A program made the translations under genes and the position numbers. Source: Gonatopus flavifemur (lineage: Eukaryota > Arthropoda > Insecta > Hymenoptera > Dryinidae). From it: a DNA stretch of 64,000 bases. Each line of letters starts with the position of its first letter. Position 1 is the first letter of the stretch. Below are positions 12,176 to 22,741 of the stretch, piece after piece. A model generated the notes under the pieces. It searched no databases. It was not told the DNA's origin and saw only the letters and a program-made list of their open reading frames with translations. The stretch covers positions 32,462,001 through 32,526,000 of the forward strand of contig JAFFJZ010000004.1 of the NCBI GenBank assembly GCA_018340375.1. Reading direction: 5' to 3'.

Positions 12176-13192
12176 TCCTAACTATTTCAATGGTAATTCC
12201 GACCATCATTCTCTCTGGGTAAAGGGAAGTAATCAAAGGTTTTATTACAAACAAACTTTCCCATTTTCAAGTTATCAAAACTGTGTTTGTCTGAAAGACA
12301 GAACAAATCTTATGATCTTCATCATGAACCTGAAAAAAAAAGATCAGATCTAATAAGATCTAAGTAGATATCCTGAAATGGATGTAGGTATGTTTAGATT
12401 TTCTGGGATCTAAATTTTGGCTAAAATATTTACAAATCTCTGGACATCTACTCAAATCAAGAGTAAAGTGGGCCGAGATGATGCACTTTCCTGCTTCATT
12501 ATAGCTGAGTCAAAATTCCTGAAATCGCACAGTGGAAAATTTTATGTTTGTTTTCCTAACGATTTTCGTATGATTCGATAGTCTTTCGTTGATAGAAACA
12601 TTCTCTAAAATTATTTTGCAAAAAAACAATTTTTCAACAAGTTATCAACAAACAAAATTTTATGCAAAATTTGATTCAAATTCAAATATATCGAGAACCA
12701 CTTGACCGATTCCAATTATCCAAACAGCATTTGATTCGTTATTTTACACACTAAAAAAGTGTATTCTCAATTTTTGCATGATGCATAATTTATTGTCTCA
12801 AAAAATTGATTGTTTCACAAAAGTTGATAAAAAAATGTGTTCTCGGTTCCGCGAAATTTTCAGAAAAAATTTCATTTATAGAGTAGATTATCCCGAATCT
12901 GATGCCGTTTGAAAAAATTTGGCAACCCTTGTGCCAAAAAAGTTATAGCAGGAAGAGTGGCACGATATCGGTATTCGCCTCTAGTTTGCGTTTCAGTTTT
13001 CACCATAGTGTTTGCTTAACACATATCTCACAGTTAGCACACTTCCTATAGGTATATTGAAAATATTTTTCCATTTCAATGAATTTCTCCCAACAGATAA
13101 TCATGGTTTATCTCATATTTATTTCATTATGTACATTTTATAAATAACAACGTTGAAGTTGAAGGAATATATAAATCATAATGGAAGCAAAG

Positions 13193-15683
13193 TTATTTAC
13201 ATAATTTACAATGGGAAAAATCTTCACCAGATGAAACTTCTTTGCACATCAAATATTGTGAATCTTTCGGTACAAAAGAATGGTATTTCCGCGTATTTTT
13301 AATTGTAGTTGCTGTTGCAAATCTTTCCCTAAGCCTCTCATTCTCAGCATAATATTCCGATGGTGTACAATATTCAAAACGGATGTTCTGAAAAAACCCT
13401 ACAGCCCATTCGTACAGCTCTTTTGCACTTGTGATCTGTGAATCCACTGTTCTTTGTGAACTTACTCGGGATGCCTGTCTTTTTACGGTTCCTCCTAATC
13501 CATCACATGGGCCTTTACCATGTGATGTAGAAAAAAATGCCATCCTGCATCAATATTGAAATCACTCTTTTAGTTAACAAGATTAATGAAATTTGATTTG
13601 TTCTCATATTGAGATGTGGCACCATCGCAATAGTAAATTAATTTTTCAACACCGGGATTTTAATGCTTCGATTTCAAATGAGCAATCATTTTCTTGTTGT
13701 ACACGGAAAGAACTCTGGAGCTACCGTAGTATGTGAGCCCGTACCACTATAGTAGCTTGGCTGCCCACATACGAGCGTAGTGCCGCTGTGTACCAAAGTT
13801 GATTCGACAGTCAGCCAATGTGGTATGACGAAGCGCCGAACTGAATTTGCTCCCGTGTAATACCACGATGGTATGACTCATTCAGTTCGGCGCTTCGTCA
13901 TACCACATTGGCTGACTGTCGAATCAACTTTGGTACACAGCGGCATTACGCTCGTATGTGGGCAGCCAAGCTACTATAGTGCGACGGGCTCACATACTAC
14001 GGTAGCTTCAGAGTTCTTTCCGTGTACAAATGAACAGCAACAGCATCGTGCTTATTGCACTCGGAAATTATCACAAAGTTTTCATGCTGAATCACATCGT
14101 CACCGTCTTCGTAATATATAACATATGAATGCAATGTTGCCTGGTCATTTGCCCAATTGTAAGACTGTATCGCGTCTTGAATTTTGAATGTATAATTTTC
14201 CGCAAAATCGAGGCTGACGAGAAACTCTCCGTTTTTCAGAGTTTCTTTGGCTTGTGCGTAGAAAGTGGCTTGACACCTGGCGACGTAACCATGTTTTAAA
14301 TACAAAGGTAACTCTTCAGAAAAATGTTTCAAAATATCCTCAACATTTTCTTCTCGCGTGTTTAATTCACATCTGAAATAGGCGAAAATCTTACTACTAA
14401 ACTGGTTATAGCTCGAAGAAAAATATACGGTCAGAATTTGTACCTATCTGTTGTGGACCATTGTTTATAAATTATCTTCTCAATTCCATGATCGGTCAAT
14501 GTTTTCAATATATCATTTGAAATTGAGGATGGTCCCGGGCATTCTTCACAGTTCAGCAAGTAACACGAGGATGTCGGCTCGATGCATACTATCGCATTCA
14601 AAATGTTTGGCATATAAGAATGACGTCATTGACCCTCCGTGAAAGCTGATTGAGACCAATCAATTTGAAATCCATATTTTCGTGAATTTTACATACACAA
14701 ACGTTATGAGTTCCACTAGGCCCTACTGGGATCCAAAATCGAGGTCGTAGTTTTGTAAATCTTGATGAGCTCACACTAATTTCTGGATTTTTTGCGAGAA
14801 ATTGTTGATGTAACTCCTTCAAATCTGCAAGTAATAGTCTTTTTTGTACCGGTTCGCGTTTACCATTGACAATTACTGGAACATAATCTTTTTTCCCTGG
14901 CATGATACGACTACAATCCTCTGACTGATGAAACTGTTCAATTTTGTCAATGACAGAGCCTAATAAAATTTTAGCATGTTCTTTTTTCAAGTATGCACCA
15001 TATCCCGACTTTTTGCGCAACCGTTCAGCAATTCGAGCTGTGTGATACGATACGTTGAAACATTTTTGAATTTTGCGTATACTCCAATCAGCTGGTACAG
15101 TTGTTAGCAAATGGATTTTTCTTGTTTATCACTCTCATTTATACTAGCTGCTTTGATTTCGTTTGCGACAACAGCATCTACCGACACACGTGATTTGTTT
15201 CGACTCGTGACAAGTGTTTTGCTTGATACATTTCCTGTTCGGAATTACATTTCTTACATTATTATATTGACCACATCCAGATTTTCTTCGGAAAACATTT
15301 CTGTTCTAACATTAGAATATTTTGACATAGATTTTGCAATGGGAAAAACACACAGTTACACTACTATTTTTACCTTCAAACGATGGATCCAGTGATGAGT
15401 CATCATTATCCTCATCACTTGACAACGAATGTTTTTCTTGCGACTCACATAATAATAACGTGGGTTGATTTGATGATAAGCTGACACCATCACTTTTATC
15501 GATGCCATTTCTACACGCGTTGCAAATGGATTTTCCAATTAGGATTTTGAATTTTTCATTCCACTTATTGGTTACTTTTCTTATATTTTTATGAACACAA
15601 GAGTGACATTTTTTCTTCAAAGGATTACAACAACGATGTCGATGAGGCATTTTGATGAATATAACGTCGAGAGTACAATCCAC
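13193..15683 (-). pseudogene. Sola-like transposase gene, intron-containing, broken
   Basis: Reading on -, the N-terminus (15683-15312) is Cys-rich: RHRCCNPLKKKCHSCVHKN, then CNACRNG. The next segment (15110-14598) has HTH-like RKIQKCFNVSYHTARIAERL, MPGKKDYVPV, KRLLLADLKEL, and GPSGTHNVCVCKIHENMDFK. Then come CYLLNCEECPG, WSTTDR, a 71-bp intron (14443-14373, GTACAA to TTTCAG) that rejoins CELNTREENVEDIL, and VSLDFAENYTFK. After the MITE at 13700-14026 the frame continues as KKMIAHLKSKH, a stop, and YYCDGATSQY, then STSHGKGPCDGLGGTVKR. LDFAENY and YCDGA may supply catalytic Asp residues (inference). Frameshifts near 14615 and 13540 and a stop near 13660 inactivate it. Confidence 0.7.
13700..14026. 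mobile_element. Near-perfect palindromic MITE inside the Sola-like transposase
   Basis: Ends TACACGGAAAGAACTCTG and CAGAGTTCTTTCCGTGTA with outer TA, so the target duplication is probably TA. The arms pair almost perfectly over about 150 bp each (for example GGCGCTTCGTCATACCACAT near 13900 and its complement near 13830). Excision restores the transposase sequence from VAVHLY to NKKMIAHL. The low arm divergence suggests a fairly young insertion. Confidence 0.85.
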
Positions 15684-16802
15684 TCATAAGCTCAATGAAA
15701 GCGAGAATGGCATAGGAATCTCCACAATGTAAATATGAAACAATAATATACAGCATTGTTTACATCCTGAGGCGCTGACGCACTCGAAGCACAAGCGAAT
15801 ACCGATATCGTGCCACTATTTTTGCTATCACTTTTTTGGCACAAGGGTTGCCAAATTTTTTCAAACGGCATCGGATTCGGGATAATCTACTCTATAAATG
15901 AGATTTTTTTGAAAATTTTGCGGAACCGAGAACACATTTTTTTATCAATTTTTGTGAAACAATCAATTTTTTGAGACAATAAATTATGCATCATGCAAAA
16001 ATTGAGAATACGCTTTTTTAGTGTGTAAAATAACGAATCAAATGCCGTTTGGATAATTGGAATCGGTCAAGCGGTTCTCGAAATATTTGAATTTGAATCA
16101 AATTTTGCATAAAATTTTGTTTGTTGATGACTTGTTGAAAAATTGTTTTTTTGCAAAATAATTTTAGGGAAGGTTTCTATCAACAAGAGACTATCGGATC
16201 ATACGAAAATCGTTAGGAAAACAAACATAAAATTTTCCGCTGTGCGATTTCAGGAATTCTGACTCAGCTCGAAATACTACCTAAAATCTCGCTCACTCAA
16301 GGGAGATATGAAGATGCACTTCAAATCTGCACATCCTCCTTGAGTGAATGAGGTTTCATTCATTATTCCGTGCTGTAGTGAAACGGGAAAGTGCGTCATC
16401 TCATCCCAATTTACTCCACACCCGGGAAAATGGTTCGTGTGAATATGAAACTACTAGACATTTCATTGCATCCAATGAAATTTTACTTGGTTCGAGTAAA
16501 TTTTATTTGAAACTAATAAATATCCATTCAGATGAAATGAATTTCCTACTTGATCCAACTGAAACTCTATTAGTTTCATATTGAAATAGGATTAGAATTG
16601 ATTCCAATAACGTTCAGTTAATCTAAATTAATTCGAATATAAAATTTACTCGGAGATTTCTGGAGATCTTTCCAAATCTCTATAGATCTTTCTGAATTCC
16701 TTCGAAAATTGAAATCTTCAAATCTAAGTAGATTTCCAGAGATTCGTAGAGATCTGTGCCAAAATTTAGATCCCAAGAGATCTACATATATCTCAGGGAA
16801 TA

Positions 16803-19056
16803 TACAGGGTAGTCCATTTGAAGTGATATAGTCAAATATCTCGAAAACTAGTGGAGATGGAGAAAAATGTTCCGGATAAAAAGTTTAGGGTACCAAGAGG
16901 GAAGTATGGTGCTGACCTTGAAAAATCCCTCAGAGGTCATTTAGGGATCAAAATGGTTTTTTTTGTGGACCCATTTTTTTATCATGGCATCAAGCTGAGG
17001 TCGTGTGTCCCCTTGCCTCTCACATGTGAGGTGTTTGATTATTGTAAGCCCCTTCGCCTCTCACATGAGGGGTGCTTGATGCTGTTACAATAATTGCTCG
17101 AAGTTACCCCCCTCTGCCTGGATACATAATCCCAGTTTCCACTGAAAATTTGTAACTGTCTTCAGAAACAGTGATCGCGGTATGTTGACACAAACAGTGC
17201 GGATGCGATCGATCATGTCCTCCCTCGTTGTTGGTTGGGCCTTGAATACTCCGTCTTTCAGAAATCCACACGAGAAAGAGTCGGGAGATGTCAAGTCGGG
17301 TGAGCATGGAGGCCACGCAACTGGCCCACCTCGTCCAATCCACCTTCCCGGAGAATGATGATCAAGGTATTCTCTCACGATCAATGCGTGATCTAGTTGG
17401 ACCCACATCCTCTGCCTTGTTTGTAAATCCAGATCCTCAAGCAAGCCTGGTAAATGATCCGCCAGAAATTCCAGAAACATGAGGCCGTTCAAAGTGCCGT
17501 TGAAAAAATGTGGACCGGCTAAATAGCCATTGACGATCCCGCAACACACATTCACGCACCAACGATGTTGGTTGTCGATTGCTCGATACCAATGCGGATT
17601 AGCATCCGACCAGTAATGAGAGTTGTGTCTATTCAACTGCCCAGTGCTCTGAAAAGATGCTTCGTCGGAGAACATGACATAGTCGAAGAATTGAGGATCA
17701 TCAATCAGCCTTGCTCGTGCCCAGTTGCAGAATCTAATTCGAAGTCTCATGTCGTTTGGAGTGAGAGCTTGAGTTAACGTAATGTGGTATGGTCGATATT
17801 TGACATGCTTCAGGATTCTCAAAACAGTAGTCCGGGGTATACCAGTTATTCGTGCCAACGATCTGCTACTAACATGAGGGTCCAAGTGGATGAGTCCCAA
17901 TATGGCGGGTGCACGGATATCATTCTCATTGTACCGGTGATGTCTTGGATCTCGCTGCAATACTCTCCGTCGAGCCCTTAATTCCAGTCGACGGATGGTC
18001 GTGGGGTGTGCGATGCAGCGATCGGAATACCGATCCCGGTGAACTCTTGCGGCTTCGTTGTAATTATTGTGACATGAGTCAAGCACAAGCATCATATCAA
18101 TAATTTCAGAGGATGGATAGTAATTCATTTCTTCGATTGAATCGAATGGAATAAATTGATGAATGTAGATGATTGAATATGCAAAGGAGTGAAGCATGAT
18201 TGTGATGGTCTCAGTTTAGAACCAGTGTTTAAATGATCACGTATTTCCGTAATCATCCACATAACCAACCATAATAAACAGAAATTCGATGTTTCTGTTT
18301 GTTTATGTATTCTTGTTCATCGCTTTTCTCCGAAGATCGGGACTGATTTCAATGCAGATTAGAGGTGATTTCATTGGGAAAAAAAAACGTAAATATAAAC
18401 AAACGGGAGTACTGAGTCTCTGCTTATTATGGTTGGCAGTAATGTGTACGATTTATTACGATTATTGCGTTTCAAATCGAATGAATTATTCCATCTGAAT
18501 CAGTGAGGGTTATGAGTGAGTATCGACTCTCAAAAATTTTTGAAAGGTTGCTGGAAACATTGGAAGTATTGATCATACCACATAACGTCGATCAGGATGC
18601 ACATTCAAACGGATACAAAAATCCTCTGAGCTTCCAGAGAATGCACCAAACAGAGTTACACTGTGAAGAATTTCTTTGTAGATTCACCAAAGAAATTTGG
18701 AAGTTTTTTTGTAAATGAGGGAGGACATGATCGATCGCATCCGCAGCGCTAAGAGTAGTTCATCAATAACTTCGACGGTCCATACCTTGCACCCCAATGG
18801 GTGGAAAGGGGTCCATGACCAGTGTTTCGTGAAGGGTTTGAAACCAGCTTGATGCCATGATAAAAAAAATGGGAGTCACATCCAAAAAAACCACCTTGAC
18901 CCCTAAATGCCCTCCAAAATGACCTCTGAGGGATTTTCCAAGGTCAGCATCATACTTCCCCCTTGGAACCTCAAACTTTTTATCTGGAACATTTTTTTCC
19001 ATCTCCACTAGTTCCCGAGATATTTCACTATATCACTCAAAATGGACCACCCTGTA
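16803..19056 (-). mobile_element. Tc1/mariner-superfamily transposon, 2254 bp, TIRs of about 200 bp
   Basis: Ends TACAGGGTAGTCCATTTGAA and, inverted, TACAGGGTGGTCCATTTTGA, with TA outside (16801-16802, 19057-19058). The inverted repeats run about 200 bp (16803-17000 and 18843-19056), ending near GCATCAAGCTG. Between them lies one transposase ORF on -, and on the right (18200-18840) a non-coding spacer. The spacer includes 18717-18745, a 29-nt exact inverted copy of transposase codons at 17198-17226. Confidence 0.8.
17085..18197 (-). CDS. Tc1/mariner-type transposase, nearly complete, catalytic region altered
   Basis: A 370-aa open frame without stops. An N-terminal DNA-binding part has two helix-turn-helix-like stretches (HNNYNEAARVHRDRYSDRC; VSSRSLARITGIPRTTVLRI). 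The catalytic domain has FSDEASFQSTGQLNRHNSHY (first Asp), RMWVQLDHALIVREYL (second Asp) and WPPCSPDLTSPDSF (third Asp). Family members normally read QQDGAPxH after the second Asp. Here those residues are missing, leaving 36 residues between the last two Asp, so a small in-frame deletion has probably inactivated the enzyme (inference); an ancestral DD41D-like spacing is plausible. The GGPVAWPP and FLKDGVF motifs are typical of this insect group. It sits alone between long terminal repeats. The true start may be an internal Met (MNYYPSS or MMLVLD). Confidence 0.8.
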   Translation of the reverse strand: MLHSFAYSIIYIHQFIPFDSIEEMNYYPSSEIIDMMLVLDSCHNNYNEAARVHRDRYSDRCIAHPTTIRRLELRARRRVLQRDPRHHRYNENDIRAPAILGLIHLDPHVSSRSLARITGIPRTTVLRILKHVKYRPYHITLTQALTPNDMRLRIRFCNWARARLIDDPQFFDYVMFSDEASFQSTGQLNRHNSHYWSDANPHWYRAIDNQHRWCVNVCCGIVNGYLAGPHFFNGTLNGLMFLEFLADHLPGLLEDLDLQTRQRMWVQLDHALIVREYLDHHSPGRWIGRGGPVAWPPCSPDLTSPDSFSCGFLKDGVFKAQPTTREDMIDRIRTVCVNIPRSLFLKTVTNFQWKLGLCIQAEGGNFEQLL

Positions 19057-19059
19057 TAT

Positions 19060-19974
19060 ATAGGGTTAATCAGGGTGAGATGACGCCCTTTCCCGCTTTT
19101 CTGCTGGATAAAACAATACATAAAACCTCATTTATTGGAGGGAGGTTTGAAAATTTCCATTGGATCTTTATACTTCTCTTCAATGAACGAGGTTTGATGC
19201 ATCATTTTATGCTGTAGAGTAGCGTGGAAATGCAAGATTTCCAAGGAAGAAACCAAGAAAATATTGGATTAACCGAGTCCAATCCGATATTTCCTTGTGT
19301 CAAAGAACTTTCTTCAAACCGAGACAAGATTTGGAAGCTATACAGCGTGATATGGAGGAAATCCTCTCATCCCAAGTTCATATCTTCTTCAGATAAGAAA
19401 AAATATATATTCCTAGACCAAGAAATGAGGAGGAATAAGCCAATTCTTCCCTTAGTGTTGAAAAAATAGATAGATATTTATTGGTTCCGATATATAAGAA
19501 GCAACAATTTTGTGAGATCAGATTTGTGATTTTTGCTCCGGACACACTGAGAAAAACACATCTAGCTGCGGCAACTGAAATTGAGTTGTTCCAGCTAAAT
19601 TTCAGTTGGCGTAAATAAAAGTGTACTCATATGAGATATAAATAAAACAATTCCTCTAATTTAAATAAAATACTTAGCATTGACAATTAAAATTCATTTG
19701 ATTCAACTCCATTTTCTTTAGTGTCGGAATTCCCTACATGTCTGAAATTCAACTAACCCTTCTTCTCAGAGCAAGAAAAAATTGAAGAATTCAGCCTCAA
19801 ATACACTTTGATTTTGACGCCATACCTTCTCCAATACTTGCTGTTCTCAAATTCCGAAAAACTTTTGTTGATCTGACTAGTACCGTTTTGCATTGTCCTG
19901 CGTAGTTTTGCGTTAAATTATTTCCATTAGAGTATTCAGTTCCTCAAGGTAGCTCTTAGGAATACAGTAGACTC
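19060..19974. other. MITE relics without genes
   Basis: At 19068-19250 a sequence starting CAGGGTGAGATGACGCCCTTTCC and ending GTAGCGTGGAAATGCAAGA resembles the MITE at 12461-16416. At 19230-19310 a weak hairpin pairs AAGAAAATATTGG with CCAATCCGATATTTCCTT. At about 19550-19737 CACTGAGAAAAACAC and TTTTCTTTAGTGTC look like inverted ends of another small element. The open frames here lack domains. Confidence 0.45.
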
Positions 19975-20065
19975 TCTAAATGTTTCCTCCGACCTCTCTT
20001 TTCAACTTTCCGTTATGTGTAATGTTGAAAAGAGAGGTCGGTGGACACATTCGGAGAGTCTACTG
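19975..20065. mobile_element. 91-bp hairpin MITE with TA target site
   Basis: CAGTAGACTCTCTAAATGTT and its near-perfect complement fold into one hairpin with a short loop near 20012-20022. TA flanks both ends (19973-19974, 20066-20067). CAGTAGACTCTC-type ends with TA fit a pogo/Tigger-like or other Tc1/mariner derivative (inference). Confidence 0.8.
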
Positions 20066-20067
20066 TA

Positions 20068-20868
20068 TATGTGAAGGAATTCAAGTACGAATAAACAACT
20101 AATGCTCCATCATGCTAATAATAACAATATCTTAGAATAATGAAAATCCCTGGTGGGAATGGAAAAGTGAGAGAAGCATAAAGGAAACGTATAATGGAGT
20201 GTAACGAAAAGCAAAATAAACTTGCCAAATCCCAAAGAATTCAATGGGTTTTTCCAACCAGACATGACAAACGTTTTTGGAATTTAGATAGAGCGCACTG
20301 AAAACAGAAATGGTTCGACGAAAGATGATCCATACTAAGCATCAACGAGAGATCAGTAATGATCGAGAAACCGTAAGTTGAAATAATTCGTGGCATTCTT
20401 CAATTCTTTTCAGGGCCAGACGACATCTGGCCTAACCCTAAGAAACCTGAGGAATGCCACGAATCATTTCTACCCGGGACATGAAATGTTTGTGAGACTC
20501 ACTGAAAATGTTACTTGAACATATATTGCACACATGTGTTTTTGGTATGAATCACCACTTTGTGTTTCATAATCAAAATAACACTCTTCATGCAAGGCGT
20601 GCTATAAGAAAATCGGTAAATTTGCGAAGGAATTCTGTAGTAATCCATACAGCAATTATCCCAAAGGAAAACTTGAGGATTTTCACCAGAATTTTAGTAA
20701 TTATACCCAAAAATGGTAATTGAACCAGTTTTCGGTATTATTATAATTCATTTCTTTTATCAGGAGCGCTTCATAATGAATTAACGGGCAATTCTTCACT
20801 TACATATTCCTTACCCTACTCAGTTTACGTTGACTACTGGTTACAATATGTGCTCGTGTACATGTGTC
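20068..20868. other. Unassigned DNA with one short inverted pair
   Basis: The only structure is AATAATTCGTGGCATTC (near 20380-20397) facing GAATGCCACGAATCATTT (near 20453-20470). No gene, no other repeat recognised. Confidence 0.4.
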
Positions 20869-20870
20869 TA

Positions 20871-22158
20871 CCAGGTGTGTAAGTTTGAAACCGGAATTTG
20901 CCCATAGGTGGCGCTAGATGTCGATGCAGTTACCGACACATCACGTCAGCGGTGTCTTGGTATTGTATTGATATCCGACAAAGATTTCCAACTCACAATA
21001 ACACGAGTTTCATTCAGTAGCATTAGTTTATTAGAGATAAACATGTCGAGTTTTGTGCCAACAAATTACGATTTGCGGACGACACCACTTTTCTGTTTTC
21101 ATCTGAAGAAAACCGCAGCCGAATCGCATCGAATGCTTGTGGGGGCGTTTGGTGAGCATGCTCTCGGTGGAACACAGTGTTTCGAGTGGTTCAAACGGTT
21201 CAAAAGTGGCGAATTTGACGTCAGGAACGAAGACCGTGGAAGACCACCGAAAAAGTTTGAAGACGCTGACCTGCAAGCCTTGTTGGACGAAGACGACGCC
21301 CAAACACAACAACAACTGGCGGATTAGTTGAAGGTGACCCGAGAAGCCATCTCCCTTCGGTTGGAAGCCATGGGAAAGATACAAAAGGTGGGGAAATGGG
21401 TTCCACATGAACTCAACGGAAGACAGCAGGAAAACCGCAAAACATCATGCGAAATGCTGCTCGCCAGGTTCCAAAGAAAGTCATTTCTCCATCGAATTGT
21501 GACTGGCGATGAAAAGTGGATATATATTTCGAGAATCCTGAGCGCAAAAAGTCATGGGTTACTCCGGGTGAACCATCAACTTCGACAGCAAGACCAAACC
21601 GCTACGGACGAAAGACAATGCTGTGTGTTTGGTGGGATCAGAAGGGCGTAATCTACTACGAGCTGCTGAAACCTGGGGAAACTGTCAATACTCAACGCTA
21701 CCGACAACAAATGATCGATTTGGATCGAGTTTTGCGTGAAAAACGACCAGAATACCAACAAAGACAACACAAGGTGATTTTGCTGCATGACAATGCACCA
21801 GCACACAAAGCAAAACAGGTCCAGGAAACGATAGAGTCGTTCCGTTGGGAGATTCTTCAGCACGCGCCTTACTCACCGGATCTTGCCCCATCCGATTACT
21901 CCTTGTTTGCATCGATGGGACACGCACTTGCTGAGCACCGCTTTACTTCTTACGAAGATGTACGAAAATGGCTCGATGACTGGTTTGCTTCAGAAGAGCA
22001 ACAGTTCTTTTGGCGCGGAATCCACAAATTGCCAGGAAGATGGAAAAAATGTATAGATAGCGACGGACAATATTTTGAATAAATTACTTTGTATCATATC
22101 ATTACAACAAACGTGTTTTTTCTGTACGAAAATTCCGGTTTCATACTTACACACCTGG
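20871..22158 (+). mobile_element. Mariner element (full length, inactive)
   Basis: Both ends carry the same inverted repeat, CCAGGTGTGTAAGTTTGAAA on the left and CCAGGTGTGTAAGTATGAAA on the right (inverted), continuing CCGGAATTT. TA lies outside each end (20869-20870, 22159-22160). Length 1288 bp is standard for mariner. It carries one transposase pseudogene on +. Confidence 0.92.
21043..22082 (+). pseudogene. Mariner transposase pseudogene (DD34D)
   Basis: The start is the ATG at 21043 (MSSFVPTNYDLRTT), the family N-terminus; upstream in-frame residues are not part of it. The DNA-binding region includes AAESHRMLVGAFGEHALGGT and CFEWFKRFKSGEFDVRNEDR. The catalytic residues are in VTGDEKWI, LLHDNAPAHK and SPDLAPSDYSLF, with exactly 34 residues between the second and third Asp. 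Two defects kill it: a TAG after QQQLAD (21325-21327) and an extra AT in the TATATAT run near 21525, which shifts the frame within WIYFENPE. The C-terminus DSDGQYFE is complete. A single stop and a 2-bp slip suggest moderate age. Confidence 0.9.
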
Positions 22159-22665
22159 TATATGTGCGCGCTCTTTCACACCTGCATCCCTCCACACTCT
22201 CTCATCCATCCACACATGTCTACATTCAACCCCGCCCCTTGTCCCCTCCAACTTTATCATTCACTCTTCGCCTGTCCCTCCCCACACAGCACTGGATGTC
22301 CCAGCAATATTGTCAGAATATTACATTTGCAATGTGTAATATTCTGGAAAATATCTCAAGAAGATTTTCAGAATGTCTGCAGGATGTCTCATGTCACCAT
22401 CTTTGTAACATTCTGGAGATATTCTGAAATATTGCTCAAATCATTGAGGTAACCTTCTGGGAACATTCTGAAATATTGATGTGATAATTTCAGCGATATT
22501 CTGTACGGAAAAAAAATGTAACAATCGCATATATTAAAAATCTTACAAAATACTACTTTGGGTTGAAAAAAAATTTCTTCAGAGTTTACTTCCATAAATG
22601 TTGAATGAGCTTGGCCAGGAACAGTTTCAGTGGAAGGAAACCTGCTTCGCAGTCGATTATTAGAA

Positions 22666-22741
22666 GGTTCCCCCAGTGGGGATTGAACCCGGGTTCTGCG
22701 AGTGACAGTCAAGGCTTTTATCACATCAGCCATTCTCCGAG
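22666..22741 (-). repeat. tRNA-derived SINE head or tRNA pseudogene
   Basis: Read on -, the sequence has an A-box-like TGGCTGATGTG (22732-22722) and a B-box GGTTCAATCCC (22689-22679), about 33 bp apart, and ends in a stem-like CCCCACTGGGGGAACC. These are the internal RNA polymerase III promoter elements of tRNAs and tRNA-derived SINEs. The cloverleaf arms do not close well, so it is not a working tRNA. A SINE body would continue toward 22500. Confidence 0.6.

Larger units (their letters stand above)
12507..16265 (-). mobile_element. Sola-like DNA transposon, 3759 bp, with TIRs of about 480 bp
   Basis: Two long inverted repeats, about 12507-12995 and 15790-16265, match base for base over most of their length (for example GGCAACCCTTGTGCCAAAAA at 12931-12950 and its complement at 15832-15851). 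The tips are GAGTC and GACTC, flanked by a 4-bp duplication AGCT at 12503-12506 and 16266-16269. A 4-bp target site with GAG-type tips fits Sola elements as I recall them. The transposase family inside is a multicopy insect family I cannot assign with certainty. The gene lies on - and is broken by frameshifts and by a MITE. Confidence 0.75.
12461..16416. mobile_element. MITE (GAGTAAANTGGG ends) split by the Sola-like element
   Basis: The left end GAGTAAAGTGGGCCGAGATG and right end, inverted, GAGTAAATTGGGATGAGATG are followed by GACGCACTTTCC-type sequence. The left arm is cut at AGCT (12503-12506) by the Sola-like transposon and resumes at 16270 with CGAAATACTACC. When the insert is removed, the arm matches its partner without a gap. 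A related sequence starts near 19068. Confidence 0.7.
12329..16810. mobile_element. Outer GATCT-rich element enclosing the nest
   Basis: The left arm (12329-12460) and right arm (about 16650-16800) share, in inverted orientation, GGGATCTAAATTTTGGC, AATCTCTGGACATCTACT-like segments and many AGATCT motifs. They look like the two ends of one MITE of the family also present at 1480-1960. Everything between 12461 and about 16416 is later insertion. Ends are approximate and no target duplication was identified. Confidence 0.45.

Noticed and set aside
17288..18103. Plus-strand frames inside the 16803-19056 transposon
   Set aside because: Shadows of the 370-aa transposase on the opposite strand.
18289..18498. 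69-aa hydrophobic frame (MFLFVYVFLFIAFL...) as a small membrane protein
   Set aside because: It lies in the non-coding spacer of a transposon and its hydrophobicity comes from T-rich sequence; no supporting signal.
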